The translations under genes and the position numbers were made by a program. DNA of 20,295 bases from an uncultured Corynebacterium sp. (GTDB lineage: Bacteria; Actinomycetota; Actinomycetes; Mycobacteriales; Mycobacteriaceae), in assembly GCF_902489365.1 (NCBI RefSeq), contig NZ_CABTZR010000042.1, positions 1-20,295 of the forward strand. The letters run 5' to 3'. Every line of letters begins with the position of its first letter. Position 1 is the first letter of the stretch. The notes under the pieces were generated by a model, which worked only from the letters and a program-made list of their open reading frames with translations, searched no databases and was not told where the DNA came from. This document shows positions 6,341-13,035 of this stretch, one piece after another.

Positions 6341-7465
6341 ATGTCTTTCCGTACTTCTGTGCTTGCCCTTTCCACCGTCGCAGCCGTGTCGGCCGGTGCT
6401 TTCGTAGCGCCCGTTGCCACGGCTGCTGAGTTTCCATCTGCTGGCTCTGTCCCTGTAGCAGAGCTCAACGTTAACTATCCCGACGGCGCTTTGGCGTATG
6501 TTTTCGCCGAGCCGGTGATGCAATCCAAGATCGATCTCATGGTTAAGCAAATTCGGGCGGTACGAGCACGCGCGTGGGATTCAAATCTTTTGCTTGGGGG
6601 AGTTCCTCTCCGTGAGGCTGCGCGAGGTGAAGGACTCAACTCCCGTGAGGAGTACGTAGATTCAATTTCGTGGAGCCGCGGGCTGGAACATGCTGCGCTC
6701 CAGCGAGCTGCGGAAGAGAACGAAGGTCCGCAATTGGATCACGAGCGCATCCCGGGAGTGGAGTGCTGGAGCGTGACCGATGATTTCAAGAGTGCTGAAA
6801 ACATCAACTACCTCGGTGCTGATGAAGCTATCAACGGCTGGGCTGATGAATGGGCCAACAAGGTGAGTGGGTCCGGTGAGACCGGTCACCTCGACAATAT
6901 GCTTGCTCCGAACCATCGTTACTTTGCTGTCGCCGAGGTAGGTACGGCCACTGCCGGCCTCTTTGGGGACAAGAACTTTGAAAATTCTCCGGAAAACAGA
7001 ACGTCTACTCGCCTTGACCAAGGGCGCTACGTTTTCCCGGTAGCTGTTCCTTCTGGATCTATCGAGGATGCTGAACTGTTCTTCTCGGATGGTACTGTGC
7101 CGAGCGCAACCGGCAGCTTTGGCCTCAGGATTGATGGTTTTAATGGTGCTCGCTTGGGGGTTCCGGTGGCGTCACCAAGCAGCAGTGATCCGGAGGTGCT
7201 CGAAGTCAATAAGGACGGAACCTACAAGGCCAAGTCAGAAGGTACCGCGACCGTCACCCTTAACACCTATGTTCTGCGTAACGGCCAGCCGCAGCTGTCG
7301 GACAACTACGTCACCAAGACCGTGAAGGTGACCAAGGAGTCCCCCGGCGGGGAGGTGAGCTTCGGTGGTACGAATATCGGAGCCATTGTAGGCATCCTCG
7401 CTGGTGTGCTCGCTCTCATCGGAGTCGCTGCTCAGGTGGCGCGACAGTTGGGCATCCTGCGCTAA
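6341..7465 (+). CDS. Secreted CAP/SCP-domain protein with Ig-like domain and C-terminal membrane anchor
   Basis: The 374-residue protein has a Sec signal peptide (residues 1-29, ending VATAA before Glu30). The CAP (cysteine-rich secretory protein) domain runs from about 50 to 220: SRGLEHAALQRAAEE, the LDHERIPGVECW segment, SAENINYLGADEAINGWADEW, and GHLDNMLAPNHRYFAVAEVG. A likely Ig-like (BIG2) domain follows at about 275-330 (DPEVLEVNKDGTYKAKSEGTA). The C-terminus NIGAIVGILAGVLALIGVAAQ is a membrane segment ending RQLGILR, a tail style common in corynebacterial surface proteins. The function of bacterial CAP domains is not settled. Transcription probably ends at the hairpin at 7486-7513. Confidence 0.87.
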   Translation: MSFRTSVLALSTVAAVSAGAFVAPVATAAEFPSAGSVPVAELNVNYPDGALAYVFAEPVMQSKIDLMVKQIRAVRARAWDSNLLLGGVPLREAARGEGLNSREEYVDSISWSRGLEHAALQRAAEENEGPQLDHERIPGVECWSVTDDFKSAENINYLGADEAINGWADEWANKVSGSGETGHLDNMLAPNHRYFAVAEVGTATAGLFGDKNFENSPENRTSTRLDQGRYVFPVAVPSGSIEDAELFFSDGTVPSATGSFGLRIDGFNGARLGVPVASPSSSDPEVLEVNKDGTYKAKSEGTATVTLNTYVLRNGQPQLSDNYVTKTVKVTKESPGGEVSFGGTNIGAIVGILAGVLALIGVAAQVARQLGILR

Positions 7466-7485
7466 GCATCGTTGGAAAAAGAAGC

Positions 7486-7513
7486 CCTCGCTACGAGCAT
7501 TCTCGTAGCGAGG
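7486..7513. terminator. Bidirectional terminator between convergent units
   Basis: Perfect 12-bp stem CCTCGCTACGAG (7486-7497) with CTCGTAGCGAGG (7502-7513), 4-base loop. GAAAAAGAAG lies on the left, a T-run for the minus strand, and CTTTGTGTGTTT on the right. It serves the CAP gene on the plus strand and the tetR/MFS unit on the minus strand. Confidence 0.9.
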
Positions 7514-7540
7514 ACTTTGTGTGTTTACAGCACCCGGCTT

Positions 7541-7717
7541 CTAGTCTGAGGGGACATCCCAGCGACCGAACCACCGTTGTGCCTGAGGGCGTATTTCATT
7601 TCTCAGGCGACTGAAGTGGGGAATAGCAAACCAGCCCTCCCGGAGCATGGTCAAGGCGGATTCGAGGCAGGCGTCGACAAGCGCAAGCCTGTCTCGGATA
7701 CCCGCAGTGAGCGACAT
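7541..7717 (-). CDS. Small 58-residue ORF coupled to the MFS transporter
   Basis: The ATG (7717-7715) directly follows the transporter stop TAA (7720-7718), and AAGGAG lies 12 bases upstream inside the end of the transporter gene, so translational coupling is likely. The product begins MSLTAGIRDRLALVDA and ends RWFGRWDVPSD. It is soluble and amphipathic, with 8 Arg, 7 acidic residues and 3 Trp, and has no membrane segment or signal. I do not recognise a family. The reading frame ends at TAG about 28 bases before the bidirectional terminator, so it fills the space to the end of the transcript exactly. The coding signal is short, and chance cannot be excluded. Confidence 0.55.
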   Translation of the reverse strand: MSLTAGIRDRLALVDACLESALTMLREGWFAIPHFSRLRNEIRPQAQRWFGRWDVPSD

Positions 7718-9292
7718 TTAATCAATCGTCTCCTTGAGGTGCTCCTCCCGCACCGGCAGGATGAGCAGGAGAGCGATGATGGCCATCGGGACCATGAGCA
7801 GGATGACCGGGGTGAGGCCGTCGTTGTAGGCGTTGAGGATGACGTCGCGGATGGGGTCCGGAAGCTGTGCCACCATCGACGGGGTCAGGTTGGAGGAACC
7901 GCCGCCCTCAGCGCTGAACTTTTCTGCAAAGGGCGCGCCAGCCTTGCCCATGGAAGCAATGGCGGCAGGCATGTTGGCGGCCAACTCATCCTTCATGTTG
8001 TGGATGAACAGTGAACCCACCAAGGAGGCACCCATGGCGGAACCGATCTGGCGGAAGAAGTTGTTGGCCGCCGTTGCGGTACCCACCAGTGCCACGGGGA
8101 AGGAGTTCTGAACGATGAGAACGAGCACCTGCATAACGAAGCCGAGGCCGATGCCGAAGACGAGGAACTCAGCGCCAAGGTGAGTCAGGGAGGTATCCAC
8201 AGTCAGCTTCGACATCCAGAACAGCGCGCCTGCCGTAATGGCGAGACCGATGATGGGGTAGCGCTTGTAGTGGCCGGTTCGGGCGATGATGAATCCCACT
8301 GTGGTAGAAGTGCCAATCATGCCGAGCATCATCGGGATCATCATGAGTCCCGCCTTGGTTGGCGTCAGGGTATGCACCATCTGCAGGTAGGTCGGCATGT
8401 AGCCCAGCACACCGAACATAGCCAGGCCCAGCACCATGCCGGCGGCCGTCGTGAGCACCATGTTGCGGTTCTTAAACAGCAGAACTGGGATTAGAGGCTC
8501 CTTGGCCCGCTTCTCGACGAAGACCGTGATAACAGCACCAATCACAACGATGACGGCCAAGGTGAGAATGACGGGATCCGACCACTCGTACTGAGTGCCG
8601 CCCCACGTGGTCATAAGGATGAGCGAGGCGGTCGTGATGGCGATGAAGGTGGCACCCAAGGCATCAAACTTGCGCAAGTCAGTATCACCAACGCGCAAGT
8701 GCAGAACGAGCACGCACACGGTCATGGCGAGCAGACCAAGGGGAATATTCATCCACAGACCCCAGCGCCAGCCAGGTCCATCAGTGAACCAGCCGCCAAG
8801 GACTGGGCCGAGGACGGAGGACAGGCCGAAAACGCCGCCCATGATGCCCATGAACTTACCGCGCTCACGTGCCGTGGTGACCTCCGCGATGATGGACTGG
8901 GAGGAGATCATCATGAATCCAGCGCCGAAGCCCTGAATGGCACGGCCAATAATGAGCAGATTCATCGAATTGGCGAAGCCGCCCACGGCGGACCCGATGA
9001 CGAAGGTGGCAATACCGCCGATATAGAGCCACTTGCGGCCCATCATGTCACCGAGCTTGCCGGAGATAGGCATAGCAATGGTCATGGTGACCAAGAAGGC
9101 GGAGATGACCCAGCTCATGTGGTCGACACCGCCGAGCTCGCCGACGATAGTGGGGAGGGCGGAAGCGAAGATCATCTGCCCCAGGGAGCTCATCAACATG
9201 GTGAGCACGAGGGCAGAGAAGACGAGGGCAAGGTTGTTTTCCGGCTTGCCATTGTCAGTGTTGGCCACTGGCGGTTTCGCGGTAGCTACCAT
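7718..9292 (-). CDS. DHA2-family MFS drug efflux transporter (14 TM)
   Basis: The 524-residue membrane protein belongs to the EmrB/QacA group of major facilitator proton antiporters, which export drugs and other toxic compounds. It shows motif A GKLGDMMGRKWLY (residues 78-90) after TM2, RAIQGFGAGFMM, and the antiporter motif C GLSSVLGPVLGGWF (156-169) followed by GPGWRWGLWMNIPLG. The late half contains ATAANNFFRQIGSAMGASL, and the hydrophobic profile fits 14 helices. The ATG overlaps the tetR stop by 7 bases, with AAAGGAC just upstream, so both are in one operon and the TetR protein very likely controls it. The substrate cannot be told from the sequence. Confidence 0.92.
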   Translation of the reverse strand: MVATAKPPVANTDNGKPENNLALVFSALVLTMLMSSLGQMIFASALPTIVGELGGVDHMSWVISAFLVTMTIAMPISGKLGDMMGRKWLYIGGIATFVIGSAVGGFANSMNLLIIGRAIQGFGAGFMMISSQSIIAEVTTARERGKFMGIMGGVFGLSSVLGPVLGGWFTDGPGWRWGLWMNIPLGLLAMTVCVLVLHLRVGDTDLRKFDALGATFIAITTASLILMTTWGGTQYEWSDPVILTLAVIVVIGAVITVFVEKRAKEPLIPVLLFKNRNMVLTTAAGMVLGLAMFGVLGYMPTYLQMVHTLTPTKAGLMMIPMMLGMIGTSTTVGFIIARTGHYKRYPIIGLAITAGALFWMSKLTVDTSLTHLGAEFLVFGIGLGFVMQVLVLIVQNSFPVALVGTATAANNFFRQIGSAMGASLVGSLFIHNMKDELAANMPAAIASMGKAGAPFAEKFSAEGGGSSNLTPSMVAQLPDPIRDVILNAYNDGLTPVILLMVPMAIIALLLILPVREEHLKETID

Positions 9293-9909
9293 GACAGTCC
9301 TTTCGAATAGTTGTTGATGAGTGTGAGTGCGGAGTCAAAGCGCTGTTCAAAGGGGACATCACAGCTGAAGTCTGGCGAGGTGGTGGCCAACCAAAAAGCC
9401 TCACGGATGGTGACAGCAATGAGGAGTGCCTCCGTGTGCGGGGAGATATCCGGCATGGTCTTCAATGCTGGCTCCTGCTCCAGCCGTTGGGTGAGAAGCT
9501 CAAGTACTTCGTTAGACTTGGCACGCTTTCTGCTTAAGGATGCCGCCGCTGCGTCCGCATCGCGGGAGATACGGCGGCGTCGCTCAGCAATCTCCCTGTT
9601 GGCGTGCTGCCCAATGAGGTGTTCCTTGATGAGGTCTACGGCCAGCTTGAAGAGGTTCTCCGTGGGAGTTTCGAGCAGGTAGCTCTTCTGCTCTTGGGAA
9701 AACTCTTGGCTGGGGTTGCCCAAGACAGCTGAGTCCTTGGAATCGAAATAGTTAAAGAAAGTACGCCGGGAAATACCGGCCTTCTCACAAATCTCCTCCA
9801 CCGTAACTGCAGCAAAGCCGTGCTCGTCTACCAAGAGGGTGGCAGCATCCTCTATACGTAGGCGAGTTTTTAGGCGTTTTTGCTCGCGTAATGACAGTTC
9901 TTCTTGCAC
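9286..9909 (-). CDS. TetR-family transcriptional repressor
   Basis: The 207-residue protein has the TetR N-terminal DNA-binding domain: TRLRIEDAATLLVDEHGFAAVTVEEICEKAGISRRTFFNYFDSKDS. Its helix-turn-helix is at about residues 34-55. The rest is a helical ligand-binding and dimerisation domain without a recognisable subfamily. I place the start at the GTG at 9909, because TAGGAT (9923-9918) lies 8 bases upstream and no Shine-Dalgarno sequence exists; a TTG at 9918 would add three residues but would lie at the edge of the -10 element. Three inverted repeats cover its promoter, so it probably represses itself and the downstream transporter until a toxic ligand binds. Confidence 0.93.
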   Translation of the reverse strand: MQEELSLREQKRLKTRLRIEDAATLLVDEHGFAAVTVEEICEKAGISRRTFFNYFDSKDSAVLGNPSQEFSQEQKSYLLETPTENLFKLAVDLIKEHLIGQHANREIAERRRRISRDADAAAASLSRKRAKSNEVLELLTQRLEQEPALKTMPDISPHTEALLIAVTIREAFWLATTSPDFSCDVPFEQRFDSALTLINNYSKGLSW

Positions 9910-9952
9910 GGAGTGCAATCCTACACTCAGTGCAAGTTTGCACCAAGTGCAA
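9904..9952. promoter_or_regulatory. Triple 15-bp inverted-repeat operator of the tetR-MFS operon
   Basis: Site 1 TTGCACGGAGTGCAA (9904-9918) and site 3 TTGCACCAAGTGCAA (9938-9952) are perfect dyads TTGCAC-N3-GTGCAA. Site 2 CTACACTCAGTGCAA (9921-9935) keeps the right arm and 4 of 6 bases of the left. Starts are exactly 17 bp apart with 2-bp spacers. The array spans the -35, the -10 and the start codon of tetR. It is the likely binding site of the adjacent TetR protein. Confidence 0.85.
9918..9946 (-). promoter_or_regulatory. tetR promoter inside the operator array
   Basis: On the minus strand TTGGTG (9946-9941), 17 bases, then TAGGAT (9923-9918). The -35 lies within operator site 3, and the -10 spans the junction of sites 2 and 1, so bound repressor would block polymerase. 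Confidence 0.65.
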
Positions 9953-9970
9953 TGATGGTGATTCTCATGA

Positions 9971-10168
9971 TGGCGGGACGAGCTTTATGGCGCGGCGCAC
10001 AGGAAAGGGGGAGCAGATGGTAGCAACCCTACCCTTCGCGCTCACCAGCAGCATGCGCTGTGGCTGATTAAGGCTCGCCGTGAGCGCGAAGGGCGCGAAG
10101 TGATGGCTTGGAAAGGAATTCTCAAGCCCAAAACTGCCCTAGTTGACGAAGTTATTGCCAGGCCTTGA
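9971..10168 (+). pseudogene. Coding-like frame without a start codon (possible gene remnant)
   Basis: This frame runs 65 codons from just after a TGA (9968-9970) to a TGA (10166-10168) and reads like protein: DELYGAAHRKG, then LRAHQQHALWLIKARRERE and KGILKPKTALVDEVIARP. It has no usable start before a GTG-ATG pair deep inside. ATG codons at 9967 and 9970 are in other frames and would join it if one G of the run at 9972-9977 were absent, which suggests a frameshifted or decaying gene. From 10165 another frame (LSHERWFWQIGQLLPR) also looks coding-like. I recognise no family. Together with fragmentary sequence to 10315, this fills the 363-base gap between tetR and fumC. Confidence 0.3.
10032..10093. 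repeat. Perfect 14-bp inverted repeat with 34-base loop
   Basis: CCCTTCGCGCTCAC (10032-10045) pairs exactly with GTGAGCGCGAAGGG (10080-10093). There is no T-run after it, so it is not an intrinsic terminator. GCGCGAAG is also repeated directly at 10084-10091 and 10093-10100. It could be a structured RNA, a protein site or a trace of a mobile element. Confidence 0.75.
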
Positions 10169-10194
10169 GTCATGAGCGGTGGTTTTGGCAGATC

Positions 10195-10262
10195 GGGCAG
10201 TTGCTGCCCCGACCTTGTTGCTGGCCCAGCAGGGCGGATGAGAAAACAGCGAAGCCGCCCTG
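10195..10262. repeat. Cluster of short inverted repeats downstream of fumC
   Basis: GGGCAG-TTG-CTGCCC (10195-10209), TGCTG-GCC-CAGCA (10219-10231) and CAGGGCGG (10230-10237) with CCGCCCTG (10255-10262) follow one another. On the minus strand the last lies within about 60 bases of the fumC stop with a TTTTC in its loop, so it may contribute to ending that transcript. No classical terminator is seen. Confidence 0.45.
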
Positions 10263-10315
10263 CGCGCCACCTCAAGGAGGCGGTGCGAAGAGCGGCGGCG
10301 TGGGCGAAAGCGAGC

Positions 10316-11716
10316 TTAGAAGTTATCGCGGTCGCGGTTGGTCATGGTAAGAACGTTGAGGCGCTCATCGAGCTCTTCCTCGGTGAGGTTCTCGCCGTCG
10401 ACGAAGCCGAGGTCGATGACTGCCTCGCGGACGGTGATCTTCTCGTTCAGTGCGTGCTTAGCTGCCTTGGCGGCGTTCTCGTAGCCGATCTTGGAGTTCA
10501 GCGGGGTGACGATGGAGGTGGAGGACTCCGCAAACTTCTTCATGCGCTCCTCGTTGGCCTCGATGCCGTCAACGCACTTCTCAGCGAAGACGCGGGAGAC
10601 ATTAGCCAGCAGGCGGGAGGACTCGAGGACGTTGCGGGCCATCATCGGGATGTAGACGTTGAGCTCGAAGTGGCCGTTGGAGCCGCCGAAGGCAACAGCG
10701 GCGTCGTTGCCGATGACCTGGCTGACCACCATGGTGGCGGCCTCGCACAGAACCGGGTTGACCTTACCCGGCATGATGGAGGAGCCCGGCTGCAGATCCG
10801 GGAGGTGGATCTCCGCAAGGCCGGTGAGTGGGCCGGAACCCATGAGGCGGATGTCGTTAGCAATCTTGTTGAGGGAGATAGCAACGGTGCGCATGGCGCC
10901 GGAGAACTCGACGAGGGCGTCGCGGGCAGCCTGGGCCTCGAAGTGGTTCTTGGCCTCGGAGAGCTGGTCAATGCCGGTGAGCTTCTTGAGCTCCTCGGTG
11001 ACCTTGCCGCCAAACTCAGCGTCGGTGTTCAGGCCGGTACCGGTAGCGGTGCCGCCGATAGCCAGTTCGCCCAAGCGCGGCAGCGTAGCCTCAACGCGCT
11101 CGATGCCGAGCTCGATCTGGCGAGCGTAGCCACCGAATTCCTGGCCCAGGGTGATCGGGGTGGCGTCCATCAGGTGGGTACGGCCGGACTTAACTACATC
11201 AGCGAATTCCTTGGCCTTGGCCAGCAGGGAATCGTGCAGGACCTTGAGGCCCGGGATGAGGTCATTTACTGCAGCCTCCGTTGCCGCAACGTGGGTTGCG
11301 GTGGGGAAGGTGTCGTTGGAGGACTGACCCATGTTCACGTGGTCATTCGGGTGAATCTCCACGCCGTTCTTGTGGGCGATGGAAGCGATGACCTCGTTGG
11401 TGTTCATGTTGGAGGAGGTGCCGGAGCCGGTCTGGAAGACGTCAATCGGGAAAGCATCGTTGTGCTTGCCCTCTGCAATCTCGGTGGCGGCGGCGATGAT
11501 GGCGTCAGCCTTCTCCGCGTCCAGCTTGCCGGAATCCTTGTTCACCTGGGCGCAGGCAGCCTTGAGGAGGCCGAGTGCGCGGATCTGAGCATCTTCGAGG
11601 CCGCGGCCGGAGATCGGGAAGTTCTCCACGGCGCGCTGGGTCTGGGCACGCCACAGGGCGTCGACCGGAACCTTTACCTCGCCCATGGTGTCGTGTTCAA
11701 TGCGGTATTCAGTCAT
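10316..11716 (-). CDS. fumC: Class II fumarate hydratase
   Basis: The enzyme interconverts fumarate and L-malate in the citric acid cycle; class II needs no iron-sulfur cluster and works as a homotetramer. The 466-residue product has normal length and all conserved regions: TGSGTSSNMNTNE (96-108), NMGQSSNDTFPTA (128-140), GRTHLMDATP with His181, and the superfamily signature GSSIMPGKVNP (311-321). The ATG at 11716 is preceded by AAAGGTGA on the minus strand. It lies 98 bases downstream of glpX, so it may be read through from glpX or use its own promoter. A 15-bp palindrome lies in that gap. Confidence 0.97.
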   Translation of the reverse strand: MTEYRIEHDTMGEVKVPVDALWRAQTQRAVENFPISGRGLEDAQIRALGLLKAACAQVNKDSGKLDAEKADAIIAAATEIAEGKHNDAFPIDVFQTGSGTSSNMNTNEVIASIAHKNGVEIHPNDHVNMGQSSNDTFPTATHVAATEAAVNDLIPGLKVLHDSLLAKAKEFADVVKSGRTHLMDATPITLGQEFGGYARQIELGIERVEATLPRLGELAIGGTATGTGLNTDAEFGGKVTEELKKLTGIDQLSEAKNHFEAQAARDALVEFSGAMRTVAISLNKIANDIRLMGSGPLTGLAEIHLPDLQPGSSIMPGKVNPVLCEAATMVVSQVIGNDAAVAFGGSNGHFELNVYIPMMARNVLESSRLLANVSRVFAEKCVDGIEANEERMKKFAESSTSIVTPLNSKIGYENAAKAAKHALNEKITVREAVIDLGFVDGENLTEEELDERLNVLTMTNRDRDNF

Positions 11717-11762
11717 GGATTCACCTTTTCTGTGAAATGAGTTTTGTTGGGTTCTTTATGTG

Positions 11763-11777
11763 TGCCGTGGCACGGCA
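11763..11777. promoter_or_regulatory. 15-bp palindrome upstream of fumC
   Basis: TGCCGTG-G-CACGGCA is a perfect dyad 46 bases before the fumC start. It has no T-run on the fumC side, so an operator or RNA hairpin in the leader is more likely than a glpX terminator. The binding protein is unknown. Confidence 0.45.
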
Positions 11778-11814
11778 TTCATGGCCACCGTAGCACTCTT
11801 CCTGGGAAAGTGGA

Positions 11815-12834
11815 CTAGCTTTCCTGATCGTGGGGGTTGGTGTAGTCCACCACGGAGTATTCCTGCAGCTTAGCCAGCTTATGGATGGAGTCGACGTAGC
11901 GGATGGTGCCGGACTTGGAGCGCATGACCAGAGAGCGGGTGGTGGCACCATTCGGGCGGTAGGAGACACCGCGGAGCATATCGCCATTGGTCACGCCGGT
12001 AGCGGCGAAGTAGCAGTTCTCGGAGGAAACCAGGTCGTTGGTGGTGAGGACGCGGTCGAGGTCGTGGCCAGCCTTGCGGGCCTTCTCTGCTTCTTCCTCA
12101 TCCTTGGGCCACAGCTTGCCCTGGATTTCACCACCCATGCACTTCATGGCGCAGGCGGTAATGATGCCCTCTGGGGTGCCGCCAATGCCCATCATGAGGT
12201 CGATGGAGTTGCTGTCCTGGCAGGTGGCGATGGCGCCGGCGACGTCACCGTCCATGATGAGGCGAACCTTGGCACCGGCTTCACGGATCTCCCGGATGAG
12301 GTCATCGTGGCGCGGGCGGTCGAGCACGACGACGGTCAGGTCGGCCGGCTTGATGCCCTTGGCCTTGGCCACGGACTTCACGTTCCATGCCACCGACTCA
12401 TTGAGGTCGATGGCGCCGACTGCCTCGGGGCCGACAGCGATCTTCTTCATGTAGAAGACAGCGGACGGGTCGTACATGGTGCCGCGTTCGGCAGCAGCAA
12501 TGACGGAAATAGCGTTCGGGCGGCCCTCAGCCATGAGGCGGGTGCCATCGACCGGGTCGACGGCGATGTCCATCTCGGCGCCCTGGCCGGTGCCGACCTT
12601 TTCGCCGTTGAAGAGCATTGGGGCTTCATCCTTCTCGCCCTCGCCGATGACGACGACGCCGTTCATCTCGACGGAGTTGATGAGCTTGCGCATAGCATCC
12701 ACCGCGGCGCCGTCACCTTCATTCTTCTGTCCACGGCCAACCCAGCGACCCGAGGCGAGCGCTGCTGCCTCGGTGACGCGCACCAGCTCCATGGCTAGGT
12801 TGCGGTCGGGGATATAAGACGTGTTATCAGACAT
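11815..12834 (-). CDS. glpX: Class II fructose-1,6-bisphosphatase
   Basis: GlpX removes the 1-phosphate of fructose 1,6-bisphosphate, the committed step of gluconeogenesis, using divalent metal. Corynebacteria rely on this class. The 339-residue product shows GRGQKNEGDGAAVDAMR, the metal site VIGEGEKDEAPML (62-74) and DPVDGT (93-98). It also has MDGDVAGAI and GIGGTPEGIITACAMKCMGG. The ATG at 12834 has AAAGGGA about 12 bases upstream. It is divergent from the DUF4245 gene and upstream of fumC, so gluconeogenic and citric acid cycle genes sit side by side. Confidence 0.97.
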   Translation of the reverse strand: MSDNTSYIPDRNLAMELVRVTEAAALASGRWVGRGQKNEGDGAAVDAMRKLINSVEMNGVVVIGEGEKDEAPMLFNGEKVGTGQGAEMDIAVDPVDGTRLMAEGRPNAISVIAAAERGTMYDPSAVFYMKKIAVGPEAVGAIDLNESVAWNVKSVAKAKGIKPADLTVVVLDRPRHDDLIREIREAGAKVRLIMDGDVAGAIATCQDSNSIDLMMGIGGTPEGIITACAMKCMGGEIQGKLWPKDEEEAEKARKAGHDLDRVLTTNDLVSSENCYFAATGVTNGDMLRGVSYRPNGATTRSLVMRSKSGTIRYVDSIHKLAKLQEYSVVDYTNPHDQES

Positions 12835-12888
12835 GTGTGATTAGTCCCTTTCTTTTTAGGTGGCTCGGCCCGGGGTGGGGGACAACCC

Positions 12889-12902
12889 GGAATACATATT
12901 CC
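12889..12902. promoter_or_regulatory. Palindrome in the glpX upstream region
   Basis: GGAATA-CA-TATTCC is an AT-rich dyad about 55 bases before the glpX start in otherwise GC-rich DNA. On the minus strand it contains AATATG/TATGTA, possible -10 sequences, so it may be the glpX promoter or an operator over it. Confidence 0.35.
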
Positions 12903-13023
12903 ATTCTTCCACTTTTCCCGCCCGCTTAAGCCCGAATGCCTCCCCCAGAAGAGGGACAGGGCGGTACTACCTGCTAAATGGGCAGGTGGGAGGCCGCTGT
13001 CGCGTGTGCCGGAGCCGTCGTGC

Positions 13024-13029
13024 CATACT
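13024..13029 (+). promoter_or_regulatory. Putative -10 of the DUF4245 gene (leaderless)
   Basis: CATACT lies 6 bases before the GTG at 13036. There is no Shine-Dalgarno sequence and no clear -35. Confidence 0.4.
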
Positions 13030-13035
13030 GGGCAA

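Noticed and set aside
8699..9310. 203-codon plus-strand frame opposite the MFS gene, His/Asp/Glu-rich
   Set aside because: Typical antisense of a membrane protein gene; no start context.
10172..11740. 522-codon open frame on the plus strand opposite fumC
   Set aside because: It is the antisense shadow of fumC. Long antisense frames are expected in GC-rich genes; only the first part (to 10315) lies outside fumC and was treated separately.
11830..12798. 322-codon open frame antisense to glpX
   Set aside because: Shadow of glpX, low-complexity Gly/Asp/His-rich product with no supporting ribosome site.
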